Part shown: piece after piece, positions 17,324-24,510 of the stretch
Layout: the number at the start of each line of letters is the position of its first letter
Numbering within the stretch: the first letter of the stretch is position 1
Assembly: GCF_013032005.1 (NCBI RefSeq)
Contig: NZ_WQBE01000001.1
Coordinates: 930,001 to 994,000 of the forward strand
Direction: 5' to 3'
Source: Ruegeria atlantica
GTDB taxonomy: Bacteria; Pseudomonadota; Alphaproteobacteria; Rhodobacterales; Rhodobacteraceae
DNA length: 64,000 nucleotides
The notes under the pieces: model-generated
What the model saw: the letters and a program-made list of their open reading frames with translations, nothing else
Databases searched by the model: none
Told to the model about the DNA's origin: nothing
Made by a program: the position numbers and the translations under genes

Positions 17324-18502
17324 TTAGGCAGTGCCGAATTTCACCAGTTTGATTGCGGCAAAGTCGCTCACGTCGCCGCCGACGCGTTTGGTCGCATAGA
17401 ACAGGACGTGTGGTTTGGCGCTGAACGGGTCGCGCAGAACGCGCAGATCGGGGCGTTCGGCGATGGTGTATCCTGCCTGGAAATCTCCGAAGGCGATCGA
17501 GTAACTGTCGGATGCCGCATCCGGCATATCCTCGGCGATCAGCACCGGATAGCCCATCAGGCGCGCAGGCTCGCCAGCGGCCAGACCGTCCGACCACAGG
17601 AAACGGCCATCGCTGTCCTTCAGCTTGCGGATCAGGCCTGCAGTTTTCGAGTTCATCACGAAGGTACCATTGACCCGGTACTGCGCGCCCAGCGCATAGA
17701 CAACATCAACAATGGCATCCGCCTCAACACCGCCATCAATGCCTGTCGGAACGTAGCCGATATTGCCCCAATCCCAGACGTCATTGTCAACCTTGGCGTG
17801 ATCCAGAATGCCCTTCGGCTTGTCGACACCATCGCCACTGATAAACGCCGACGCCTCGGCGCGGGCAAACTTGTCAGCGATACGACCGGCCAGCCAACCT
17901 TCGACGTCAAACGCGCTGTCATCCAACAGGCGCTGCGAGGCCTTGGGCAGCGCGCTCAGCTCGTGCAGCGCGATTGAGATGCGGTCAATCGATGGAGTCG
18001 CAGTCTCGGTCGCGGTCGAGGCCTCATCCGCCCATCCCGCACCCACATCGGTGTGGTCGATCAGCACATCGAACGAGTTCGCTTCGACATTCACCACCGA
18101 CGCAATCGAACGGATCGAGGCGGTGGATTTCAGCACCGATTTGATGATCTCAGCGGTTTGCGGATCAACCAGGTAACCGCCATCGCTGTTGACCGCACTG
18201 GTCAGCGACTTGGCCTCCATATCCAGCCCACGCAGGCCGTCATCGTCACCCGAACGCACATAAGCGTCAAAAGCCTTTTGGTGCGGTGCGCCTTCGGTGA
18301 TCGAGGCAGCAAGATGCGGGCGTGCCGCGATGGTTGATTTACGATCCAGCATAGTCAGTCGCTCTTCTGTCTGTTGCAGTTTGGTTTTCACTTCAGCCTT
18401 CAGGCCCTTGAATTCATTCACGAAGCCAGCCATCGCCTGCTTCACCTCCTGAACCAGGGGCGCACCCTCTCCGGTCAAGGCCGGGGTCTCGGTCTTGCTC
18501 AT
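17324..18502 (-). CDS. GTA major capsid protein (gp5, HK97 fold)
   Basis: 392 residues from the ATG at 18502, chosen because GGAAG stands 5 bases upstream and MSKTETPALTGEGAPLVQEV fits the family; the frame stays open to 18640. An N-terminal delta/scaffold helix (about 20-70: EFKGLKAEVKTKLQQTEERL) precedes the HK97-fold shell domain (from about 100, MEAKSLTSAVNSDGGYLVDP, to SDFAAIKLVKFGTA). The delta region is normally removed by the prohead protease encoded just upstream in the operon. The shell packages random host DNA. Intact. Confidence 0.96.
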   Translation of the reverse strand: MSKTETPALTGEGAPLVQEVKQAMAGFVNEFKGLKAEVKTKLQQTEERLTMLDRKSTIAARPHLAASITEGAPHQKAFDAYVRSGDDDGLRGLDMEAKSLTSAVNSDGGYLVDPQTAEIIKSVLKSTASIRSIASVVNVEANSFDVLIDHTDVGAGWADEASTATETATPSIDRISIALHELSALPKASQRLLDDSAFDVEGWLAGRIADKFARAEASAFISGDGVDKPKGILDHAKVDNDVWDWGNIGYVPTGIDGGVEADAIVDVVYALGAQYRVNGTFVMNSKTAGLIRKLKDSDGRFLWSDGLAAGEPARLMGYPVLIAEDMPDAASDSYSIAFGDFQAGYTIAERPDLRVLRDPFSAKPHVLFYATKRVGGDVSDFAAIKLVKFGTA

Positions 18503-18536
18503 CAGCACTTCCATTCTTGGGTGGGTTTGAGGCGCG

Positions 18537-19082
18537 CTAGGGTCGCGCCAGCTCCTGCCGGGCGTCGTTGAACACCTCGGCAATACTGCGCAGGGTTTCT
18601 TCGGCATCCAGGGTCGCCCCCTTTGCCGCCACCCGCGCACTGGGCAGCATCGGGAAAGTCACAAGCGACACCTCCCAAAGCTCCAGTTCCGTCAGGACCC
18701 GCTGGCCCTTGTCATTCTTCACGGCGCGCTTAGTGCGATAGCCAATCGACAGACCATCCATCGCACCCGCCCGGATCAACTCCGCCGCCTCACGACCCTT
18801 TTGTGTGCTTTCCAGCAGACGCCCCTTGACCCACAGGCCCTTATCGTCTTCGCGCACTTCGTCCCAAACGCCGATTGGTTGCGCCGGGTCGTGCTGCCAC
18901 AGCATCTTAACTCGCTGACCAGCCTTCACCAGCCCATCCAGTGATGCACGATAGGCGCCTTTTTGCACCACATCACGGCCCTGATCGACCTGACCGAACA
19001 GGCTGGCATAGCCTTCGATCACTGCATCCTCGGACACAGACAGCCCATAGCCGAACCGCGCAAACTTATGCTCCAAATCCAT
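18537..19082 (-). CDS. GTA prohead protease (gp4)
   Basis: 181 residues from the ATG at 19082, preferred because GAGGAG lies 6 bases upstream; an alternative ATG at 19112 overlaps the preceding stop (ATGA) and would add 10 residues. Caudovirales prohead-protease fold (HK97 U35-type): FARFGYGLSVSEDAVIEGYA, the catalytic His in MLWQHDPAQPIGVWDEV, the Ser in GAMDGLSIGYRTK, then LELWEVSLVTFPMLPSARV. It cleaves the scaffold region of the capsid protein during maturation. The gap to the capsid gene is 34 bases. Confidence 0.94.
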   Translation of the reverse strand: MDLEHKFARFGYGLSVSEDAVIEGYASLFGQVDQGRDVVQKGAYRASLDGLVKAGQRVKMLWQHDPAQPIGVWDEVREDDKGLWVKGRLLESTQKGREAAELIRAGAMDGLSIGYRTKRAVKNDKGQRVLTELELWEVSLVTFPMLPSARVAAKGATLDAEETLRSIAEVFNDARQELARP

Positions 19083-19108
19083 GAACAACTCCTCGTAAGC
19101 CTCTGAAC

Positions 19109-19327
19109 TCATGGTGTTACCGACAAAAACGACTGAAACGCCTGTGCCAGGATCACTGCGGCCACACCGTAGACCGTCAGCCACAACCGGCGCTCTAACC
19201 GCTCCATCATTTCTTCGATCTGATCCAACCGTTTGCACAGGTGCGCATGCTGAATCTCGGCCACCCGTTCATGCGCAGCCAGTCGCAAGCCCGGCGCGCA
19301 ATCGAATGGCGGATACCCTTCAGCCAT
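19109..19327 (-). CDS. GTA small membrane-type protein (g3.5 position)
   Basis: 72 residues from the ATG at 19327 (GGAGG 6 bases upstream; the frame is open to 19378). A short polar N-terminus and a coiled-coil-like helix (EIQHAHLCKRLDQIEEMMER) precede one hydrophobic span near the C-terminus (LWLTVYGVAAVILAQAFQSF). It corresponds to the small gene found between portal and protease in Rhodobacterales GTAs. It overlaps the portal stop by 8 bases and the possible upstream start of the protease by 4. Its role is not established; a membrane link in head assembly or packaging is a guess. Confidence 0.8.
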   Translation of the reverse strand: MAEGYPPFDCAPGLRLAAHERVAEIQHAHLCKRLDQIEEMMERLERRLWLTVYGVAAVILAQAFQSFLSVTP

Positions 19328-20489
19328 CCGCATCCTCCGCCAGAGCCGGCAACCCCAGCAAAGATCGCTTCTCGGCATCTGTCAGGAAATCGGCACGGCT
19401 GACGCGGGTCCACTGCGCATCACGTTCGGTAGCCAACGCGGGCACCTGATCCAGATCGGGTTTCAGCATCAAATCCTCGCCAGAAAAGCCCGAGAGCCAC
19501 TCTGACACTGCTGCCGCCACCCGCGTCACCAGGGGCAGAACGGTCAGGCGATAAAACGCCCGGTTGGCCTCCTGATAGTTCGAATAGGTCGCGTCGCCCT
19601 GAATTCCCAACAACATTGGCGGGACCCCAAAGGCCAGCGCGATCTCGCGGGCGGCGGCTTCCTTGGTCTTTTGAAATTCCATGTCCGAAGGGGAAAAGCC
19701 CATCGGCTTCCAATCCAGCCCCCCTTCCAGAACCATTGGGCGGCCAGCATTGCGCGCCCCGCGATAGTTCTGCTCAATCTCGTCTGACAAACGCCGGAAC
19801 TGATCTTCGGCCATCACCCCATGGCCATCGCCTTTCCACACCAGCGCCCCCGAAGGCCGCGCCGCATTGTCCAACAGCGATTTCGACCACCGAGACGCGC
19901 TGTTATGCACATCAATCGCCATAGCCGCCGCCTGCATCGGCGAAAATCCATAGTGGTCATCCTGCGGGTGAAAGGACTTTATGTGACAGATGACTTCAGC
20001 CGCAAATCGATGCGTCTTGCCACCGACGCTATAGTCATACGCCTTGGGCCAGCCATCCGCGCCCGGCACCACGCTCATCCGGTCCGAGCGCAGGACGTGC
20101 AGCTCAACCGGCAGGCCTTCCTCGGCCTGCACTGCCTCGACATAGGCATTGCCCGACAGCAGCAACTGCCCGAACAAGGCCTCCATCAATTCCGCCCGCC
20201 CCTGCGCCGCATTCGGACGACGCATGAGGCTCAGGATCGGATGTACATCATAGCGCTGCGCCTGATCCTGCAACACCAGAGGCAGAGCCGCCGCCGCCTC
20301 GGCAATCAACTTAACCGAGCGAAACCCCACCGGGTTCCCCGAAAACCCCGTCCGCGTCAGCGATACCGCATCCCGAGGGCTCCACGCCACGCGCCCACCC
20401 GTCTGCCACGCCACCACAGGCCCCGCCGCGCTCGCCTTCGCCTCGGGCGCTGCCTCAGCCGATCCACGACGCAAGAAATCGAATACCAT
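19320..20489 (-). CDS. GTA portal protein (gp3)
   Basis: 389-residue HK97-family portal: MVFDFLRRGSAEAAPEAKAS, then SLTRTGFSGNPVGFRSVKLI, AEAAAALPLVLQD, and the C-terminal FQKTKEAAAREIALAFGVPP followed by MLLGIQGDATYSNYQEANRA, the most conserved portal motif. It forms the dodecameric vertex through which terminase packages DNA. In the usual GTA order it follows terL directly; here an extra gene with about 970 bases of additional sequence separates them. GAAAGGAG lies before the ATG. Confidence 0.95.
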   Translation of the reverse strand: MVFDFLRRGSAEAAPEAKASAAGPVVAWQTGGRVAWSPRDAVSLTRTGFSGNPVGFRSVKLIAEAAAALPLVLQDQAQRYDVHPILSLMRRPNAAQGRAELMEALFGQLLLSGNAYVEAVQAEEGLPVELHVLRSDRMSVVPGADGWPKAYDYSVGGKTHRFAAEVICHIKSFHPQDDHYGFSPMQAAAMAIDVHNSASRWSKSLLDNAARPSGALVWKGDGHGVMAEDQFRRLSDEIEQNYRGARNAGRPMVLEGGLDWKPMGFSPSDMEFQKTKEAAAREIALAFGVPPMLLGIQGDATYSNYQEANRAFYRLTVLPLVTRVAAAVSEWLSGFSGEDLMLKPDLDQVPALATERDAQWTRVSRADFLTDAEKRSLLGLPALAEDADG

Positions 20490-20686
20490 CTGTGCTCCTT
20501 TCTGCCGCCGCTCTGCCCGGCTTGTTGAAAGGAGTTATGACGGAAAGAAGTTTAAGGCTTGGGAATGGGGCGTACGGGGGGTGTGCAACGGCATTCTCGA
20601 CCTGGCGCCACGATCCAGATCAGTCACGACTTCAGACCGTCAATTCGTGGACAAAGCCGATAAGAATGACAAGTTATCAAAGCTTG

Positions 20687-21325
20687 TTAACGATAAACAC
20701 CGAAAATTTTACATCTCAGCAATCCAGCCGACTCGTAGGCTGATCTGAATCGAGCTATTTCGTTTGCCAGACCTGTTTGGGTCGCTTCAGCGCAAGCTTT
20801 CATTGCACTGTTTTCCGCCTCTACTTGGGAGGTATAATTGACGCCAAATCCTGTGTAGCCTGCTGGGTTGTTTGCAACCGCTAGGTAATTACCCGACACT
20901 GTGTCTCGTTTTGCCTTGGCCAATTCACTTTTGTGCGCATTGGGTATTGTGGATGCTGTAGGTTTATCTTGAGGAACAAACGTAGCGTAGAGGATACAAT
21001 CCTGTCGAGACACGATCTCACAGTCGATCTTCGCCATTCGTTTTGCGTCATGCTCTGAATACCGACCTGTCACTACTGCCCAAGAGCCGCCATCCGGTCG
21101 TATGTAAAACGCTCCAAACGCTCCGTCTCCTTGGCTCACAGCTTGGTCAAACGCATTTCTCACCCGCGTGGTCAGCGGTTGGTCTGAGTGCTGTCGAACC
21201 TCATAGGGTCCAAAAGTGGTCAGAGATTGCTTCGAAGGTACATAACTTTCGTCAGGTGTGGTTTCTACGCATGCCGCTTGCAGCACAAGCCCAACAAATA
21301 AAAAAACACTTTTATTTTTAGTCAC
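20687..21325 (-). CDS. Lipoprotein-like secreted protein inserted between GTA terminase and portal genes
   Basis: 212 residues from a GTG at 21325 (GAGGAA about 10 bases upstream); the same frame is open to 21373. The N-terminus KNKSVFLFVGLVLQAAC is a signal peptide with a lipobox-like end (the -3 position is Gln, so lipidation is uncertain). The body has two related units, GDGAFGAFYIRPDGGSWAVV then DAKRMAKIDCE, and NPAGYTGFGVNYTSQVEAEN then AMKACAE, i.e. aromatic/Gly strands followed by an Ala-x-x-x-Cys helix, resembling DUF4189-type domains. Base composition is visibly A+T-richer than the flanking GTA genes. It is not a GTA structural family that I know. Probably an insertion carried on the same strand. 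Confidence 0.75.
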   Translation of the reverse strand: MTKNKSVFLFVGLVLQAACVETTPDESYVPSKQSLTTFGPYEVRQHSDQPLTTRVRNAFDQAVSQGDGAFGAFYIRPDGGSWAVVTGRYSEHDAKRMAKIDCEIVSRQDCILYATFVPQDKPTASTIPNAHKSELAKAKRDTVSGNYLAVANNPAGYTGFGVNYTSQVEAENSAMKACAEATQTGLANEIARFRSAYESAGLLRCKIFGVYR

Positions 21326-21438
21326 TTCGGTACAATTCCTCAATGATGAATACTCTCCGCATATGGGTTTCATCGCTAACTCTATCGGTCTGCTAGGTCA
21401 ACATTCCAACCGACCTTCCCACCAAAAATCCAAGCCCG

Positions 21439-21462
21439 GTGACGGATGATACCATGCGTCAC
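21439..21462 (-). other. Stem-loop at the end of the large terminase gene
   Basis: GTGACG (21439-21444) pairs with CGTCAC (21457-21462) around a 12-base loop. It overlaps the terL stop codon (21459-21461) and on the minus strand is followed by a G/C stretch and GGATTTTTGG. It could be a weak terminator between terL and the inserted gene. Six pairs only, so uncertain. Confidence 0.35.
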
Positions 21463-22874
21463 AGACTCCGCACCCTAGGCCGCCGATAGGCCCCCGCAGG
21501 CCCCACCACCAGCTCATGCAGCGCCCAGACCAGCGCGTCGACCCGGTCGGGCGAGCCCTGCCCTTCAAAGCCCCGCGCGGTCATCTGGCACATCTGTTCC
21601 TCCAGCGCATCCAACCCCGAGACATGCGCCACACGCCCCTGTTCGTACAGCGCCGCCACAGGCTCGGCCCGGGCGACCTTGCCGCGGGAGGCCCGAACCG
21701 CGCGATAGGGCACCAGAGGGTCCACCTGCCGCACGACCTCTTCTACAAGCTGCCCGCCCTGATTGACCTCGGCCACCAGACGCTCGGCCCCGAACTCATC
21801 CATTGCGTCAATCGCCGCCTGCGCCCAACCAGCTGGGCCAACGCCCTGAACCGTTCGGTCGGCCAACACATAGGCGCGCCACTCCTCGGGCGGCCCCTGC
21901 ACCTGAGCCCCCACGACCACGATCCCGCAGGCATCCGCATCTGAACCGGCCGTCACAGCCGGGTCCAGCGCCACCACGATGCGGTCCAAATCAGGCACCT
22001 GCCCGCTCCGTGCCGCCTCCAGCATCGAGCCCGTCCACAAAGCCCCCTCAGCATCCGACAGTAACACCCCGTCCAATTCCTGCCGCCCCAGCCGCGTGCC
22101 TGCATAGCGCGCGCGCACTTCGTCCAGAAACGATGCGGCCAGATTTGCCCGGTTCGCCTCGGTCGGCGCGTGTGTGTGCACCGTTGAAGGCGACGCCAGC
22201 AACTCCTTCAAAACCTTCACATTCCGCGGCGTGGTCGTCACACAGACCCGCGGCCGCTCACCCAATCTCAGCGCAAATTGCAGCATATCCCAGGTTTCCC
22301 CGGCCTTTTTCCATTTGGCCAGCTCATCCACCCAAGCTGCATCGAACTGGGGTCCCCGCAACCCTTCGGGATCATTTGCCGAAAATGCCTGAGCCTCGGC
22401 CCCATTGGGCCAGATCAACTTGCGTTCAGATGCCTTCCAACTAGGTCGCCTGTCCGGGGGCGAACATCGCAATATCCCGCTGTCACCAAAAATCATGACA
22501 TCGCGCACCTGATCGAAGGTCTCTGCAACCAAAGCCACACGGCGGGCCTCACCCCGATCCAGCGGTTTCGCCCCCTCGACCATCGACCGCACCCATTCGG
22601 ATCCAGCCCGTGTCTTGCCCGCGCCACGTCCGCCCATGATCACCCAGCATCGCCAATCACCCTCGGGCGGCAACTGATGCGGCAGCGCCCAAAACTCAAA
22701 CAGGAAAGGGAGGGCACACAGCCCCCCCTCCCCGATCTCACTCAGAAATCTCTCCCGAACCGCAACATCTGCGGAGGCGAGCCAACCTGCACCCGATTTC
22801 AAATCGAGCGCGCTCAAGGTCGAGCGCATACCCTCCTTGGGCAATTCCGGCTTGTCTGTGATGTTGTTCGACAA
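21459..22874 (-). CDS. terL: GTA terminase large subunit (gp2)
   Basis: 471 residues if read from the TTG at 22874 (GGAG 7 bases upstream); an ATG at 22829 is an alternative. An N-terminal packaging ATPase has Walker A GGRGAGKT (81-88), an adenine/linker region EARRVALVAETFDQVRD and Walker B-like FDAAWVDELAKW. A C-terminal RNase H-like nuclease has VVALDPAVTAGSDADACGI and a late acidic DRVDALVWAL. It cuts and pumps DNA into the GTA head; GTA terminases package host DNA without sequence preference. Its first 137 bases overlap the small terminase gene in another frame. Confidence 0.95.
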   Translation of the reverse strand: MSNNITDKPELPKEGMRSTLSALDLKSGAGWLASADVAVRERFLSEIGEGGLCALPFLFEFWALPHQLPPEGDWRCWVIMGGRGAGKTRAGSEWVRSMVEGAKPLDRGEARRVALVAETFDQVRDVMIFGDSGILRCSPPDRRPSWKASERKLIWPNGAEAQAFSANDPEGLRGPQFDAAWVDELAKWKKAGETWDMLQFALRLGERPRVCVTTTPRNVKVLKELLASPSTVHTHAPTEANRANLAASFLDEVRARYAGTRLGRQELDGVLLSDAEGALWTGSMLEAARSGQVPDLDRIVVALDPAVTAGSDADACGIVVVGAQVQGPPEEWRAYVLADRTVQGVGPAGWAQAAIDAMDEFGAERLVAEVNQGGQLVEEVVRQVDPLVPYRAVRASRGKVARAEPVAALYEQGRVAHVSGLDALEEQMCQMTARGFEGQGSPDRVDALVWALHELVVGPAGAYRRPRVRSL

Positions 22875-23082
22875 AGCTTGTCTCCACTTTCTGACAACTT
22901 CGGATCAGCCCCTCTAGCTGTCCCAGTTGCTTGCCTGCTCCGGCAAGGTCTGCATCCTCCCCGGCACCAATCTGCTGGCGCAGTTCTTCCGCTGCTTGGC
23001 GCAGATCGCGAATGGATCTTTCAAGGGACTGCAACAAGTCAGCCGTCTGAGAAATCCGCTCTTCCGGGGTAATCAAAGTCAT
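22738..23082 (-). CDS. GTA terminase small subunit-like protein (gp1)
   Basis: 114 residues from the ATG at 23082 (an ATG at 23100 would add MRSQAN). It is mostly helical: TADLLQSLERSIRDLRQAAE, then ELRQQIGAGEDADLAGAGKQ and LGQLEGLIRSCQKVE, a coiled-coil-like region as in GTA gp1, which has been identified as the small terminase in Rhodobacter capsulatus. It is the first gene of the cluster, and its C-terminal third overlaps terL. The last 30 residues, read through the overlap, are Arg/Cys-rich and may be constrained mainly by terL. Confidence 0.83.
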   Translation of the reverse strand: MTLITPEERISQTADLLQSLERSIRDLRQAAEELRQQIGAGEDADLAGAGKQLGQLEGLIRSCQKVETSFVEQHHRQAGIAQGGYALDLERARFEIGCRLARLRRCCGSGEISE

Positions 23083-23133
23083 GTTTGCCTGTGACCTCAT
23101 GCGTGAGTTTTCTCCGCACGAGAGAAACGAAAA

Positions 23134-23160
23134 ACGGCCACCGGGTCGCCCCGGGGCCGT
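23134..23160 (-). terminator. Terminator-like hairpin in front of the GTA cluster
   Basis: Reading the minus strand, ACGGCC-CCGGG pairs with CCCGG-GGCCGT (one bulged A) and is followed at once by TTTTTCGTTT. It lies between the VOC gene (end 23264) and the first GTA gene (start 23082). It could end VOC transcription, or act as an attenuator in the GTA leader if the GTA promoter is upstream of it. Confidence 0.75.
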
Positions 23161-23263
23161 TGCCCACTTCTTCTAGCATGACATAACTTCTACGGGATTA
23201 AACACGCAAAGTCAATGTGTTACGCAACATCGAACGCAACAACAATCGTACGCTGTGTTAAGA

Positions 23264-23638
23264 TTAACCGCCCGTCAAATCTTGCGCCAGCATCATCGCA
23301 TTGCGATCCGGATCATAGAATGTGGCCGTGCTGACCATCCCCTCGATCGTTTCCGTCGGGCCATCAAACGCCACCCCGGCAGCTTCCAGCGCACCACGCG
23401 CCGTGGCAATATCACCAACTTCATAGACCGGAACGCAATTGCCCGGTGACGGCTCGGCCTGTTCTCCCAGACCCAATGTCACTCCGTCCACATTGGTGCG
23501 CATTTCGCTCCACCCGGCTTCATCGATGTGATGGGCAAGTTCGAACCCAAGCATGTCACGATACCAATCCGCACTGGCGTGACGATCCCTGACTGAAATC
23601 GCAAACGTGATCGTGTTTTTTAACGAAACATGCGGCAT
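23264..23638 (-). CDS. VOC (glyoxalase/bleomycin-resistance-type) protein
   Basis: 124 residues with the two-module beta-alpha-beta-beta-beta fold of the vicinal oxygen chelate superfamily: ITFAISVRDRHASADWYRDM then LGFELAHHIDEAGW in the first half, and VPVYEVGDIATARGALEAAG with TATFYDPDRNAMMLAQD in the second. These proteins bind small ligands or metals; the substrate cannot be told. It is divergent from a tandem HxlR-like regulator with only 39 bases between the start codons and a repeated TATAGTT motif in that gap, so it is the likely target of that regulator. Confidence 0.88.
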   Translation of the reverse strand: MPHVSLKNTITFAISVRDRHASADWYRDMLGFELAHHIDEAGWSEMRTNVDGVTLGLGEQAEPSPGNCVPVYEVGDIATARGALEAAGVAFDGPTETIEGMVSTATFYDPDRNAMMLAQDLTGG

Positions 23639-23660
23639 TGAACTTTCCTTTGTATTTAAA

Positions 23661-23676
23661 TATAGTTACTATAGTT
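23661..23676. promoter_or_regulatory. Operator candidate between VOC gene and HxlR-like regulator
   Basis: TATAGTT occurs twice with a 9-base period (23661-23667 and 23670-23676), and TATAGT-T-ACTATA (23661-23673) is a palindrome. It fills the short divergent intergenic region. Regulators of the HxlR family bind such short palindromes next to their own gene, so autoregulation plus control of the VOC gene is plausible. Confidence 0.6.
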
Positions 23677-23677
23677 T

Positions 23678-24214
23678 ATGGACATAACTCTACTTGTCAA
23701 GCTCACCTCCCGCGCATGGTCACTGAACATTCTGGCGCTGATGCATTCCGGTGTTTCTGGGCGACAAGCCGCTTTACTCGCCGCAACCAGCGCCAGTCGA
23801 ACGGCCTTCGCGGCCAGTCTCGATCACCTCGTCCAACTCGAACTGCTCGAGCGTAACCCCGGCCATGGCCATCCCCTACGCCCCGAGTTTCGCCTCACCC
23901 CCGCAGGCACCCAAGCCGCGCGTATCGCCAGCGCGATCATTCAGGTTGCCCCGGATGACGTCACGCACAAGCTTCTCCGAAAGTCGTGGACCGTTCCCAT
24001 CCTGGCCCTAACCGGCACCCCGCATCGCTTTTCGGCGATCAGGTCGGATCTGATCACCATCACCGATCGTGCCTTATCCGCCTCATTGCATCAGTTAGAG
24101 GATCACGACTGGATCCAGCGCGATATTGAAACCTCGGGGCGGATGCCCTTCCCGACCTATCGCGCGGTCAAAACCGGTTTTGCCATCCATCAGGCCGTCG
24201 GGTTGGGTCAGTAA
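23678..24214 (+). CDS. Transcriptional regulator with two tandem HxlR-like winged helices
   Basis: 178 residues built from two related halves. Residues about 7-85 read LTSRAWSLNILALMHSGVSG, then SRTAFAASLDHLVQLELLER and FRLTPAGTQAA. Residues about 98-176 read LLRKSWTVPILALTGTPHRF, then TDRALSASLHQLEDHDWIQR and TYRAVKTGFAIHQA. Both show the HxlR pattern W-x3-IL-x-L, a recognition helix followed by L-x2-L, and a wing. Most HxlR proteins have a single such domain and dimerise, so this looks like an internal duplication giving a built-in dimer. Divergent from the VOC gene. The ligand is unknown. Confidence 0.82.
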   Translation: MDITLLVKLTSRAWSLNILALMHSGVSGRQAALLAATSASRTAFAASLDHLVQLELLERNPGHGHPLRPEFRLTPAGTQAARIASAIIQVAPDDVTHKLLRKSWTVPILALTGTPHRFSAIRSDLITITDRALSASLHQLEDHDWIQRDIETSGRMPFPTYRAVKTGFAIHQAVGLGQ

Positions 24215-24499
24215 TCAAGCAACACCGTCGTACAGGACGTAGAAAACTCTACCCGATAGCTTGACATTCAACCTCTCAACCCGCATGTGCCCATGAAACA
24301 GCGCTGCCGCGTGAGCAATCGGGCCATCAACAGCCCCACAGCGCCCGATCCACCCATAGTTCCCCATCACGCAGGGTTCTTGATGCGACGACCGGATGGT
24401 GCAGGAGCCGCCTGCATTTCCCGAGGTCTCGTACAACCCCTGCCGGTCGCAGATGCGGCCCGTGACGACTTGCCTTTGGGTTAATACCGAGGGCTGCAA
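24215..24499 (-). CDS. Possible small Cys-containing protein (weak)
   Basis: This stretch between the regulator and the helicase has no clear gene. The best candidate is a minus-strand frame of 94 codons from a TTG at 24499; its first two thirds have the G/C-ending codons expected of coding DNA here, and the protein (TGRICDRQGLYETSGNAGGS, then RSSHQEPCVMGNYGWIGRCG) has four Cys. I do not recognise a family, there is no good Shine-Dalgarno, and the last third has mixed codon endings. It may be a decayed gene or chance. The plus-strand frame at 24287-24484 is less convincing. Confidence 0.3.
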   Translation of the reverse strand: MQPSVLTQRQVVTGRICDRQGLYETSGNAGGSCTIRSSHQEPCVMGNYGWIGRCGAVDGPIAHAAALFHGHMRVERLNVKLSGRVFYVLYDGVA

Positions 24500-24510
24500 A
24501 GGATAGTTAT

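Noticed and set aside
8246..23082. Active prophage instead of a GTA
   Set aside because: No integrase, repressor, replication, lysis genes or attachment repeats; gene content and order match a gene transfer agent.
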